64,000 nucleotides of DNA, taken from the NCBI RefSeq assembly GCF_004363235.1, contig NZ_SNYW01000006.1, positions 62,001-126,000 of the forward strand, read 5' to 3'. Under the pieces are notes generated by a model. The model searched no databases. It was not told where the DNA came from and saw nothing but the letters and a program-made list of their open reading frames with translations. How positions within the stretch are numbered: position 1 is the stretch's first letter; every line of letters starts with the position of its first letter. The position numbers and the translations under genes were made by a program. This DNA comes from Dongia mobilis (GTDB taxonomy: Bacteria; Pseudomonadota; Alphaproteobacteria; Dongiales; Dongiaceae). This document shows positions 55,374-63,910 of the stretch, piece by piece.

Positions 55374-56801
55374 ATGGCGCGGGAAACCCGCCCGATGCCG
55401 ACCAGGCGGGCGGGTCGTTCGCCCTGGCTGCGCGAGGCGCTCGCGCTGGACGAGACGGATGCGCCCATCCTTGCCGGCGAGGCGCGCTGCGACATCTGCA
55501 TCGTCGGTGGCGGGCTGGCCGGGCTCTGGACCGCCATCGAGTTGAAACACCGCGCGCCGCAGACCAGCATCGTCATCATCGAGGCCGATATCTGCGGCGG
55601 CGGCGCCTCCGGCCGCAATTCCGGCATGGTGCTGTCGCAATGGGCCAAATTCGCGGCCCTGACGAAATTCTGCGGGATGGAGGGCGCCATCCGCCTCGCC
55701 CAGGCCTTCGGCCGTTCGCCAGCCGAGATCGCCGCCTTCTGCGCCACCCATGGCATCGATGCCGAATACCACCCCGATGGCTGGATCTGGGGGGCTTCCT
55801 GCGCCGCCCATCTCGGTTCCTGGGCCGGTATCCTTGAAACTCTCGCGGCGGCAAACCGGTTTCCCTTCCGCGAGGTGACACGGGACGAGATCGCGGCATT
55901 GACCGGCACCGATGCCTTCCTCGCCGGGATCCACGATCCCACCGCCGGCACCATCCATCCCGGCAAGCTGGTGCGGGGCCTGCGCCGCGTGGCGCTCGGC
56001 CTCGGCGTCGTGATCCACGAGAACACGCCGATGACGCGGCTCCTCCGCCGGCCGCAGCCCGGCGTCGTGACGCCTCGGGGCATGGTGCGGGCTGAGCGGG
56101 TCATCCTCACTCTCAACGCCTGGTCGCTGGCAGTGCCCGAGCTGCGCTCGGCCATCCTGGTGATCGCCAGCGACGATGCGGTGACGGCGCCGGTGCCGGA
56201 GCGGCTCGCCCAGGCCGGCTACCGCCGCAAGCCGCTGATCAGCGATTCGCAAACCTTCGTCACAGGTTATCGCACGACCGGCGACGATCGCCTCAATGCC
56301 GGCGTCACCGGCGGGCGCCTCGGCTTCGGCAGCTTCCGGAGTCAGCGGTTCGAGGGCAGGTCAGCGCGCGAGGCAGCGATCCGGGCCGCCATTGCTCGCG
56401 GCCACCCGCAGCTTGCCGACATTCCGCTCGCCGAGAGCTGGTACGGCCCCATCGACCGTACCCGCAGCGGCCTGCCGCTGTTCGGCCGCCTGCCCGGATG
56501 CAGCGACATCTTCTATGGCTACGGCTTTTCGGGTAACGGCATTGCGACGACGCCCATCGGCGGCCGCATCCTGGCTTCACTGGCCCTCGACGTCGTGGAC
56601 GAATGGTCGGGCTGCGGCCTGGTGCGGCCGCCGGAAGGTTGGCTGCCGCCGGAACCCATCCGCTATTTCGGCGCGCATCTGGTTCGCGCCGCCATCGACC
56701 GCGCCGACCGCCTGGCCCATCTCGATCGCCGGCCGGACTTCCTCACCCGCCGCCTCGTCGCCCTGGCGCCGGGTGGCATCACCACCTCGGACGCGACCTG
56801 A
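55374..56801 (+). CDS. FAD-dependent oxidoreductase (DAO family, OrdL/PuuB-like)
   Basis: A 475-residue flavoprotein with Rossmann motif CIVGGGLAGLWTA (42-54), ASGRNSGMVLSQW near residue 80 and the C-terminal GYGFSGNGIATTPIGGRIL. It should oxidise a C-N bond of an amine or amino acid, passing electrons to oxygen or a quinone. It begins 2 bases after the BKACE stop, with no strong ribosome binding site of its own, suggesting coupled translation. It is likely part of the same degradation route. Confidence 0.88.
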   Translation: MARETRPMPTRRAGRSPWLREALALDETDAPILAGEARCDICIVGGGLAGLWTAIELKHRAPQTSIVIIEADICGGGASGRNSGMVLSQWAKFAALTKFCGMEGAIRLAQAFGRSPAEIAAFCATHGIDAEYHPDGWIWGASCAAHLGSWAGILETLAAANRFPFREVTRDEIAALTGTDAFLAGIHDPTAGTIHPGKLVRGLRRVALGLGVVIHENTPMTRLLRRPQPGVVTPRGMVRAERVILTLNAWSLAVPELRSAILVIASDDAVTAPVPERLAQAGYRRKPLISDSQTFVTGYRTTGDDRLNAGVTGGRLGFGSFRSQRFEGRSAREAAIRAAIARGHPQLADIPLAESWYGPIDRTRSGLPLFGRLPGCSDIFYGYGFSGNGIATTPIGGRILASLALDVVDEWSGCGLVRPPEGWLPPEPIRYFGAHLVRAAIDRADRLAHLDRRPDFLTRRLVALAPGGITTSDAT

Positions 56802-56815
56802 CCCGGGAGGAACAA

Positions 56816-57181
56816 ATGCGTGCTGTCGAACACTTTCCCTATCGCGACCTGCCGCTCATTCGCTGCGAGGTGCCGGGCGGCGCGACGCGCATCGCCCGGG
56901 TCGTCAATGCCAGCAACAGCCGGCACATGGGCGGCGGCATCGAGATGGCCGAGAATGTGCGCTACCAGTGGACCACGCTCTATGACGAGATCCTGTTCAT
57001 CCACAAGGGCAGCATGCTGGTCCGCACGCAGGGCCGCGAACTGGAACTCGGCCCCGGCGACATCCTCTGGCTGCCGGAAGGGGCCGAACTCGATTACGAC
57101 TTCACCGGCCGGGCTTGCGAATACTTCTATGCCCTCCATCCCTTCGATTGGGCGGCCAAGCATGGGATGAAAGAGCCGTAA
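56816..57181 (+). CDS. Small single-domain cupin protein (EutQ/ethanolamine-utilization-like)
   Basis: A 121-residue cupin with core segments TTLYDEILFIHKGSMLVRTQ and LGPGDILWLPEGAELDYDFT. The usual two-histidine first motif is weak, so metal binding is uncertain. It resembles the cupins found with amine and ethanolamine catabolic genes. Start after GGGAGGAACAA, 14 bases after the DAO gene. A role in stabilising or processing a pathway intermediate is only an inference. Confidence 0.75.
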   Translation: MRAVEHFPYRDLPLIRCEVPGGATRIARVVNASNSRHMGGGIEMAENVRYQWTTLYDEILFIHKGSMLVRTQGRELELGPGDILWLPEGAELDYDFTGRACEYFYALHPFDWAAKHGMKEP

Positions 57182-57291
57182 GGCGGCACCAGCACCCCAA
57201 AAATCTAACAGCTTCCACGAGATTCCTGCCCGTTGTCCGATCCCATCGCCACTTGCTAGGCTGGCGCCGCAGCAGACAAGCCCCGGCGGAC

Positions 57292-58014
57292 ATGACCCGA
57301 ACGACATCGCAGAAGCGCAGCCCAACCCGGGAACGTCGCCTCGCCCTCACCGCCGAATTAGTGGCCCATTGCGAACGCCCGGTGCCCGATCCCGGGCCCT
57401 GCGCCGGGACCACCTATTTTTCCGAGGCCGATTACGCCGCCTTTGCCGAGAGGCTTGCTGCCGAAAGCGGCGATGGTCCGGTCTGGGTCTTCGCCTATGG
57501 TTCCCTCATCTGGAATCCGGGGTTCACCTGGGAATCCTATCGCCGCGCCACGGTGCATGGCTGGCATCGCTGCTTCTCGATGAAGATGGAACGCTGGCGC
57601 GGGACGCCGGAGCAGCCCGGCCTGATGCTGGCCCTGGAGCGCGGCGGTTCCTGCGAGGGCATCGCCTATCGCCTGCCGCAGGGCGACCGGGTCGGCGAAC
57701 TTGTCAATCTGCTGAAGCGCGAGATCGACGGCGCCGAGAATGCCGCCTACATCCGCTGGGTCCGGGCGCGAACCGATGACGAGCAGTTCCGGGCGCTGGT
57801 CTTCTATGCCCTGCCCAAGGGCGCCGATTTCCCGGAGCGTCCCAGCCTGGAGACGGCGGCACATATGCTGGCCCGCGCCTGCGGCCATGCGGGATCGGGT
57901 GCCGCCTATCTCCATCGCACGGTCGAAAAGCTGGCCGAGCACGACATCTATGATCGTAACCTGTGGCGGTTGCAGGAGATGGTGGCGGCGGAGATCCGGG
58001 CATTGCGGGGCTGA
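57292..58014 (+). CDS. ChaC-like gamma-glutamylcyclotransferase
   Basis: A 240-residue protein with the cyclotransferase signature VFAYGSLIWNPGF (66-78), the WHRCFSMKMERW segment and a candidate catalytic glutamate in LLKREIDG (Glu144). ChaC-type enzymes release 5-oxoproline from glutathione or other gamma-glutamyl compounds. The ATG at 57292 is chosen from the conserved core position; the site before it (CCCCGGCGGAC) is poor. A basic N-terminal stretch of about 15 residues is not conserved in the family. It stands between the amine genes and a second C45 hydrolase. Confidence 0.87.
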   Translation: MTRTTSQKRSPTRERRLALTAELVAHCERPVPDPGPCAGTTYFSEADYAAFAERLAAESGDGPVWVFAYGSLIWNPGFTWESYRRATVHGWHRCFSMKMERWRGTPEQPGLMLALERGGSCEGIAYRLPQGDRVGELVNLLKREIDGAENAAYIRWVRARTDDEQFRALVFYALPKGADFPERPSLETAAHMLARACGHAGSGAAYLHRTVEKLAEHDIYDRNLWRLQEMVAAEIRALRG

Positions 58015-58080
58015 AGGGGCGCGCATTGTCACTCGACCCGGCATTGGCTAAGACTGGCGGAACAGCCGCCGGAGCCTGTC

Positions 58081-59235
58081 ATGACGAGCCTGATGCCGAC
58101 GCCAATCCAGCCACCTGATTCCTTTCCCTTTGTCGCGGTCAGCGGTGCGCCCCGTGAGCGGGGTCTGCAATACGGAAAGGCGGTGCCGGACCGCATCCGG
58201 CGCAGCATAGCGCTTTATGGCGGCACACTGGACGAACTTGGCCTCGATGCCGCGCACAGGCAGCGCCTGATCGGTGCCTTCGCCGACCATATCGCCAGAT
58301 TCGGCGCGCATTATCTTGAGGAGATGCGGGGCATTGCCGAAGGCGCTGGGGTGCCGCTCGACGACATCATCCTCATCAATGCGCGCACCGAGGTGGTGGC
58401 CCAGGCGCGGCGCGAGACCAACCAGCCGGAAGCCGAGGATGATGTGGATGGCTGCACCGGCGCCGTCATCCTGCCCGAACGCAGCGCCAGCGGCCATTTG
58501 ATCCACGGCCAGAACTGGGATTGGCGCGCCGAATGCGCCGAGACAGCGATCGTGCTGCGTGTCGCCCGCGATGACGGCCCCGATTTCGTGACCTTCGTCG
58601 AGGCGGGCGGGCTCGCACGCTGCGGCTTCAACCAGGCCGGCATCGCCATCACCGCCAATTACATCGAATCCGACCGCGACTATCGCGAGATCGGCGTGCC
58701 GCTGGTCCTCATCCGCCGCAAGGTGCTTGAGCAGAAGCATTTCGCTCTGGCGCTGCGAGTGGTGGCGGCGACGCCCAAGACCTGCTCCAACAACATGATG
58801 GTGAGCTCGGCCGAAGGCTATGCGATCGATTTCGAATGCGCCCCCGAGGAGGTCTTCCCGCTCTATCCGGAGGACGGCCTCCTGGTGCATGCCAATCACT
58901 GGGTAAGCCCGGTGGCGCTTGCCAAGCTGAAGGATGCCGGGCTGCTGGGGGATTCCTTCTACCGCGACAAGCGCGTGGCGCGCCTGCTCGACAAGCCCAA
59001 GCTGACGACCGAAGATCTGAAGGCCGCCTTCTTCGACGATTTCGCGGCACCCTTCGCGGTGTGCCGGCCGGTGCTGCCCAATTCCGCCGGCGATCTTTCG
59101 GCCACCGTTGCCATGATCGTGATGGATGCCAAAGCGGGCTACATGGATGTGGCGCCGCTGCCAGCCCATAACCGCGACTTCACCCGCTATTCCCTGCATG
59201 ATGCGCCGGTTTCGCTGGCCCGGGCGGCGGAATAG
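58081..59235 (+). CDS. C45-family acyltransferase/hydrolase, second copy
   Basis: A 384-residue C45 Ntn-hydrolase. The candidate nucleophile is Cys125 in DGCTGAVIL, preceded by a proregion and followed by GHLIHGQNWDW, GFNQAGIAITANYIES and TCSNNMMVSSAEG. The Cys-Thr start of the mature chain and the QNWDW motif are characteristic. It differs considerably in sequence from the copy at 48000-49007, so the two are probably separate acquisitions. The next gene starts immediately after its stop codon. Confidence 0.88.
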   Translation: MTSLMPTPIQPPDSFPFVAVSGAPRERGLQYGKAVPDRIRRSIALYGGTLDELGLDAAHRQRLIGAFADHIARFGAHYLEEMRGIAEGAGVPLDDIILINARTEVVAQARRETNQPEAEDDVDGCTGAVILPERSASGHLIHGQNWDWRAECAETAIVLRVARDDGPDFVTFVEAGGLARCGFNQAGIAITANYIESDRDYREIGVPLVLIRRKVLEQKHFALALRVVAATPKTCSNNMMVSSAEGYAIDFECAPEEVFPLYPEDGLLVHANHWVSPVALAKLKDAGLLGDSFYRDKRVARLLDKPKLTTEDLKAAFFDDFAAPFAVCRPVLPNSAGDLSATVAMIVMDAKAGYMDVAPLPAHNRDFTRYSLHDAPVSLARAAE

Positions 59236-59607
59236 ATGGCGCGAAAGCCGGCGCCCTCCGGACCGCGGCTCCGGGTCGTGATCGAGCCCGAGGTGGCGAT
59301 CGGCCCGGGCAAGGCGGATCTGCTGGAAGCCATCCGCGACACCGGCTCCATCTCGGCTGCCGGCCGCCGCCTCGGCATGAGCTATCGCCGCGCCTGGCTG
59401 CTGGTGGACGAACTCAACCGGCATCTCGGCGCCCCCGTGGTCGATGCCCAGACCGGCGGCGCCAAAGGCGGCGGCGCGGCGCTGACCGAAACCGGCGACG
59501 AGGTGCTGACCCGCTATCGCCGCATGGAACAGGCCTGCCGCCATGTGACCGAAGAGGACGTTGCCGCCCTCAAACGCCTGATCCAGCGCAACCAGCGTCG
59601 GAAATAG
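59236..59607 (+). CDS. ModE-N-terminal-like winged helix-turn-helix regulator
   Basis: A 123-residue single-domain protein. It matches the DNA-binding half of ModE/LysR-type proteins: KADLLEAIRDTGSISAAGRR then LGMSYRRAWLLVDELNRHLG and TGGAKGGGAALTETG. The molybdate-binding (TOBE/MopI) domains of full ModE are absent, so it is a stand-alone HTH; molybdate response is not assured. The ATG follows the C45 stop directly, suggesting co-transcription. Confidence 0.87.
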   Translation: MARKPAPSGPRLRVVIEPEVAIGPGKADLLEAIRDTGSISAAGRRLGMSYRRAWLLVDELNRHLGAPVVDAQTGGAKGGGAALTETGDEVLTRYRRMEQACRHVTEEDVAALKRLIQRNQRRK

Positions 59608-59703
59608 CCCGCTTTCGCCGCGCCGCTGCTGCGTCGGAATCGCATAAGTCGCTGCCGGTTATCGGGTTCTGGCGCGCCCGCCAGACATGCTAGTCTGAAC
59701 GCC

Positions 59704-61134
59704 ATGAATGACCTGCCGCTGATCCTTGAATTGCCTGCGCCAGCGCTCGATGTCGAGCGCTGGGCCAATGCCCTGCGGCCGCAGGGCGGCTTTGTTTTTT
59801 TCGACAGCGCGCTGCGGCACCAAAGCCTTGGCCGCTATTCCTTCCTGATGGCCGATCCGTTTCACCGGCTGAGCGCCAGCGGCAACCAGGTCGCGCTGGA
59901 CGGCGTGGCGCAGGCGGCTGACCCCTTTGCCCTGCTCGATGATCTGCTGCGGCGCTACGCGCTGCCGCGCCTGCCCGGCCTGCCGCCGTTCCAGGGCGGC
60001 ATCGCCGGCTCCTTCGGCTATGGCCTGCGCCATCACCTGGAGCGGCTGCCGCAGCACCGCCGGGACGGCCAGGCGATTCCCGATCTCCTAGCCGGCGCCT
60101 ATGACCTTGTCGTCGCCATCGATCATCTGGCCGGGAAGGGCTGGCTGATCTCCAGCGGCTTTCCGGAAAGCGGCGGGGATGCGCGGCGCCGGCGCGCAGC
60201 GGCTCGTATTGCCGAGGCAATCGAGCGCTTCGACGCGGCCCCGGCGCAGGCGTTCGCCAGTGCCGATTGGGCCCTGGCGCCCCGTGCCGACCTTGCCGGC
60301 GACCAGTACAAGGCAATGATCCGCCGCACCATCGACTATATCGAGGCGGGCGACATCTATCAGGCCAACATCACCCAGCGCTTCCAGGTCAGCCTGCATG
60401 AGGGCATCGATCGCTTCGCCCTCTATCGCGCGCTCAGGCTGCGCAACCCCGCCACCTTCGCGGCCTTCCTCGAATTCGACGATGTCGCCATTCTTTCCTC
60501 GTCGCCGGAACGCTTTCTGAAACTGGCGGACGGCCGGGTCGAGACGCGGCCGATCAAGGGCACGCGCCCGCGCGGCCGCAATGCGGCCGAAGATGCGACA
60601 CTGGCCGCCGAGCTTGCCGCCAGCGAGAAGGACCGCGCCGAGAACCTGATGATCGTCGACCTGCTGCGCAACGACCTCAGCCGCGTCTGCCGCATGGGCA
60701 GCGTCAAGGTGCCGGTGCTGTGGGGGCTTGAAACCTATGCGACCGTGCATCATCTCGTCTCGGTGGTGACGGGCGAGATGCTGGCGGGGAAGAATGCGGT
60801 GGATTTGTTGCGCGCGACCTTTCCCGGCGGCTCGGTGACGGGTGCGCCGAAGATCCGCGCCATGGAGATCATCGCCGAACTGGAACCTTCCCCTCGCGGC
60901 CCCTATTGCGGTGCCATCGGTTATCTCGGCTTCGACGGGTCGATGGACAGCAACATCGTCATCCGCACCTATTGCATCACCGGCGACCAGCTCACCTTCC
61001 AGGTGGGCGGCGGCATCGTCGCCGACAGCGATCCACAGGCGGAATTGGAGGAGAGTCTCACCAAGGCCAAGGCCCTGATCGAGACGCTGGCGCAAGGGGC
61101 GGTGGCCAAACAGCGCGGCGGGTCGGCGGCATGA
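59704..61134 (+). CDS. pabB: Aminodeoxychorismate synthase component I
   Basis: A 476-residue chorismate-utilising enzyme. Key motifs are GDIYQANITQRF, the PIKGT motif (283-287) with Lys285, which distinguishes aminodeoxychorismate synthase from anthranilate synthase (PIAGT), ENLMIVDLLRNDLSRVC and GGSVTGAPKIRAMEII. It makes 4-amino-4-deoxychorismate for folate synthesis with ammonia from a PabA-type amidotransferase, which is not encoded here. The stop codon overlaps the ATG of pabC. Confidence 0.93.
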   Translation: MNDLPLILELPAPALDVERWANALRPQGGFVFFDSALRHQSLGRYSFLMADPFHRLSASGNQVALDGVAQAADPFALLDDLLRRYALPRLPGLPPFQGGIAGSFGYGLRHHLERLPQHRRDGQAIPDLLAGAYDLVVAIDHLAGKGWLISSGFPESGGDARRRRAAARIAEAIERFDAAPAQAFASADWALAPRADLAGDQYKAMIRRTIDYIEAGDIYQANITQRFQVSLHEGIDRFALYRALRLRNPATFAAFLEFDDVAILSSSPERFLKLADGRVETRPIKGTRPRGRNAAEDATLAAELAASEKDRAENLMIVDLLRNDLSRVCRMGSVKVPVLWGLETYATVHHLVSVVTGEMLAGKNAVDLLRATFPGGSVTGAPKIRAMEIIAELEPSPRGPYCGAIGYLGFDGSMDSNIVIRTYCITGDQLTFQVGGGIVADSDPQAELEESLTKAKALIETLAQGAVAKQRGGSAA

Positions 61135-61955
61135 TCTGGCTGAACGGTCGCATTCTGGCGCCGGCGGAGGCGCGCATCGATCCCCGCGACCGCGGCTTCA
61201 CGCTGGGCGACGGGCTGTTCGAGACCCTGGCGGCCGAGAATGGCCGGCCGCTGCACCTGGCCGCCCATCTCGAGCGCCTGCAGCGCGCCACCAAGGTACT
61301 GGAACTGCCGCTGCCGGTGGAGATGAGCGAGTTCCCGGGTGCCATTGCCGAACTGCTGGCGGCCAACGATCTTGTCGGTAGCGCCGCGGCCCTGCGCATC
61401 ACGCTGTCGCGCGGGGTGGGTTCGCGCGGCCTGCTGATGCCGCTCGATGCGAAGCCCACCCTGGTCATCACTGCCGCCCATCATCCGCCGGTGCCGGATC
61501 ACCTGGATGCCAGCATCGTCGCCATCCGCCGCAACGAGGGCTCGCCGCTCTCGCGCCTCAAATCGCTCAACTATCTCGACAACGTGTTGGCCCAGCAGGA
61601 GGCCGGGGCGCGCGGCGCGGATGAGGGATTGATGCTCAACAATGGCGGCCGTGTTGCCGGTTTCGCGCGCGGCAACGTTTTCCTGCTCAAAGGGCGGCGG
61701 CTGCTGACCCCGCCGCTGGCGGATGGCGTGCTCGATGGCATCGTGCGTCACCTCCTGCTGGCAAAGGGGGGCGGAATCGGTCTGGAAATACGCGAACATT
61801 CCCTCGGCCGCGCCGATCTGGATGCGGCCGACGGCCTCTTCATCACCAATTCGCTGTTGGGCTGTGTGCCCATCCGACGCCTGGACGGGCGCGACCTGCC
61901 GATTGCCGCCGATATAGGCAAGCAATTGATTTCGCTGACAAAAGACCCCGACTAA
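61131..61955 (+). CDS. pabC: Aminodeoxychorismate lyase (class IV aminotransferase family)
   Basis: A 274-residue fold-type IV PLP enzyme. The PLP lysine is Lys144 (SRLKSLNYLDNV), with RGFTLGDGLFETL (21-33) at the start and GFARGNVFLLKG. It converts aminodeoxychorismate to p-aminobenzoate and pyruvate. It overlaps pabB by 4 bases (ATGA). D-amino acid or branched-chain transaminase activity cannot be excluded from sequence, but the pabB partnership makes the lyase role likely. Confidence 0.88.
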   Translation: MIWLNGRILAPAEARIDPRDRGFTLGDGLFETLAAENGRPLHLAAHLERLQRATKVLELPLPVEMSEFPGAIAELLAANDLVGSAAALRITLSRGVGSRGLLMPLDAKPTLVITAAHHPPVPDHLDASIVAIRRNEGSPLSRLKSLNYLDNVLAQQEAGARGADEGLMLNNGGRVAGFARGNVFLLKGRRLLTPPLADGVLDGIVRHLLLAKGGGIGLEIREHSLGRADLDAADGLFITNSLLGCVPIRRLDGRDLPIAADIGKQLISLTKDPD

Positions 61956-62023
61956 AATCGCTCCGGCGGATCTCCTGGCGATAATCGATCGACTGGCTCG
62001 ATCAATGCGATTGGAACTACCCA

Positions 62024-62051
62024 TTGGCATGCCCGGCTCCATCCCTATATT
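62024..62051 (+). promoter_or_regulatory. Promoter of the DUF2061 gene
   Basis: TTGGCA (62024-62029), 16 bases, TATATT (62046-62051). A Fur-like box begins 6 bases downstream, around the expected transcription start. Confidence 0.5.
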
Positions 62052-62056
62052 TTGAT

Positions 62057-62075
62057 GTTAAGAATTATTCGCATT
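62057..62075. promoter_or_regulatory. Fur-like box upstream of the DUF2061 gene
   Basis: GTTAAGAATTATTCGCATT keeps the right arm ATTCGCATT intact and matches the perfect exbB Fur box at 13 of 18 non-central positions. It lies just downstream of the promoter and 14 bases before the start codon, a repressing position. Confidence 0.55.
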
Positions 62076-62089
62076 TCAAGGAGCGGGCC

Positions 62090-62407
62090 ATGCTGCGTGA
62101 CCTGATGAAGACCCTGAGCTTTGCCACCCTGCATTTCGGTGTCGGCTTCGGTGTCACCTATGCGCTGACCGGCTCGGTCGCCATTGCCACCGGCGTCGCG
62201 CTGATCGAGCCCACCGTCAATACCGTGGTGTTCTTCTTCCATGAGCGCGTCTGGGCGCGGTTTCCGGCCAAGGTCGAAATCCATGGCGGCCATGGCTATC
62301 GCCACGGCGTGGACCAGCCGCAGCGCCTCGCCCTGATCGATGACGTTCCCGGTCGTATGGGCCACGACCACCTGGGCCTCCTGCGCCGCTTCCTGCAGCA
62401 GGCCTGA
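62090..62407 (+). CDS. DUF2061-family small membrane protein
   Basis: A 105-residue protein with two predicted membrane helices (GVGFGVTYALTGSVAIATGV and a following EPTVNTVVFFFHERVW) and a cytoplasmic tail rich in His and Arg. DUF2061 proteins are uncharacterised inner-membrane proteins. The ATG at 62090 has a clear AAGGAG; the frame open to 62024 is inside the promoter region. A Fur-like box and a terminator flank it, so it is probably a single-gene, iron-repressed unit. Confidence 0.85.
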   Translation: MLRDLMKTLSFATLHFGVGFGVTYALTGSVAIATGVALIEPTVNTVVFFFHERVWARFPAKVEIHGGHGYRHGVDQPQRLALIDDVPGRMGHDHLGLLRRFLQQA

Positions 62408-62441
62408 TCTGTTGCAAATCCTTGCCTGAGTGCCCAGCATG

Positions 62442-62476
62442 CCGCCCGCATCTCCCTTACGGAAGCGGGCGGTTTT
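62442..62476 (+). terminator. Rho-independent terminator abutting the next start codon
   Basis: The CCGCCCGC / GCGGGCGG stem (8 bp, 15-base loop) is followed by TTTTGT. It terminates the DUF2061 gene, and the ATG of the flavoprotein gene begins only 4 bases after the T-run. Confidence 0.75.
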
Positions 62477-62479
62477 GTC

Positions 62480-63862
62480 ATGGGCGACATCATTGCGGCC
62501 TTGCGCCTGGAACTGGGTGCGGATCAGGTGCTGACCGGCGCCGAGATCGGCACGAGATACCGGGGCGACATGAGCGGCACGGGCACCACTCTGCCGCTCG
62601 CCCTCATTCGCCCGCGCGCGGTCGCCGAGATCGCGACGGCCCTGCGCCTCGCCAACGAGGCCGGCATCGCCATGGTGCCGCAAGGCGGGCTCACCGGTTT
62701 GGCCGGCGGCGCCAATCCCGGGGCGGGCGCGATCGCCCTCTCGCTCGAGCGCTGGAGCGGGGTGGAGGAGGTGGATGCCCAGGCCGGCACCATGACCGTG
62801 CGCGCCGGCACGCCGCTGGAAACCGCCCAGGAGGCGGCGGCATCGGCGGGTTTCCTCCTGCCGCTCGATCTGGGCAGCCGCGGCTCCGCCCAGGTGGGTG
62901 GCAATGTCGCCACCAATGCCGGCGGCAACCGGGTCATCCGCTATGGCATGGCCCGGGCGCTGGTGCTGGGGCTCGAAGTCGTGCTGGCCGATGGCACCGT
63001 TCTCACCAACCTCAACAAGATGCTGAAGAACAATGCCGGCTTCGACCTGAAGCAGCTCTTCATCGGCAGCGAGGGAACGCTTGGCATCATCACGCGCATC
63101 GTCTTCCGCCTGCGGCCGCTGCCGCGCTCGACCTCGACAGCCTTCTGCGCGGCGCCGGATTATCCCTCCATCCTGGAATTGCTGCGCCGTGCCGAGGGCG
63201 AACTTGGCGGGCCCTCGGCCTTCGAGGTGATGTGGCCGGATTTCTATCGCTTCGTGACAGCGCATCCCACCACCAAGTCGCAACCCTTGCCGCCCGATCA
63301 CGGCCTCTATGTCCTCATTGAGCACCAGGGCAACGATGCCGCTGCCGATCCGGAGCGCTTCGAGACTTTCCTCGGCGGGGCGCTTGAGGACGGGCTCATC
63401 GCCGACGCGGTGATCGCCCGGAACGAGAAGGAGGTGCAGGATTTCTGGCGCGTGCGCGAGGGCCTTGCACTCGACACCCTGCCGCATCTGGTCAATTTCG
63501 ACGTCTCGCTGCCGATGGGCCGGATCGACGATTTCGCCGCCGCCTGCCGCCAGAAGCTGCTGGCGCGCTGGCCGGCGGGGCCCGAGTCACACGCCGCCTT
63601 CTTCGGCCATATCGGCGACAGCAATCTCCATATCTGCGTCTCGGTGCCCTATCGTGCGGGCGAAGGCATGCATGACGTCGACGAACTGGTCTATGCGACG
63701 GTGCGCGATTTCGAAGGCTCGGTCTCGGCCGAACATGGCATCGGCACGCTGAAGCGGGACTATCTCGGCCATTCCCGCTCACCGGCCGAAATCGCGGTGA
63801 TGCGGCGGTTGAAAGCGGCCCTCGATCCCAGGGGCATCCTCAACCCGGGCAAGGTGATCTAG
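62480..63862 (+). CDS. FAD-binding oxidase of the GlcD/D-lactate dehydrogenase family
   Basis: A 460-residue VAO-fold flavoprotein. The FAD domain has RPRAVAEIATALRLANE, MVPQGGLTGLAGGANPG and NVATNAGGNRVIRYGMARAL, and the cap domain ends with HIGDSNLHICV and the C-terminal EHGIGTLKRDYLG. Relatives oxidise D-lactate, D-2-hydroxyglutarate or glycolate and pass electrons to a quinone. The ATG at 62480 is the only good start and stands against the preceding terminator, with no normal ribosome binding site (GCGGGCGGTTTTGTC), so its own transcript may be leaderless or use read-through. Confidence 0.9.
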   Translation: MGDIIAALRLELGADQVLTGAEIGTRYRGDMSGTGTTLPLALIRPRAVAEIATALRLANEAGIAMVPQGGLTGLAGGANPGAGAIALSLERWSGVEEVDAQAGTMTVRAGTPLETAQEAAASAGFLLPLDLGSRGSAQVGGNVATNAGGNRVIRYGMARALVLGLEVVLADGTVLTNLNKMLKNNAGFDLKQLFIGSEGTLGIITRIVFRLRPLPRSTSTAFCAAPDYPSILELLRRAEGELGGPSAFEVMWPDFYRFVTAHPTTKSQPLPPDHGLYVLIEHQGNDAAADPERFETFLGGALEDGLIADAVIARNEKEVQDFWRVREGLALDTLPHLVNFDVSLPMGRIDDFAAACRQKLLARWPAGPESHAAFFGHIGDSNLHICVSVPYRAGEGMHDVDELVYATVRDFEGSVSAEHGIGTLKRDYLGHSRSPAEIAVMRRLKAALDPRGILNPGKVI

Positions 63863-63910
63863 GGTTTCTGACGGCGCTGGCCGAACAGGAATGCGTGATT
63901 TCACTTGTAC

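Noticed and set aside
61987-62014. ATCGATCGA / TCGATCAAT inverted repeat after pabC
   Set aside because: One mismatch, low stem strength and no T-run; too weak to call a terminator or an operator.
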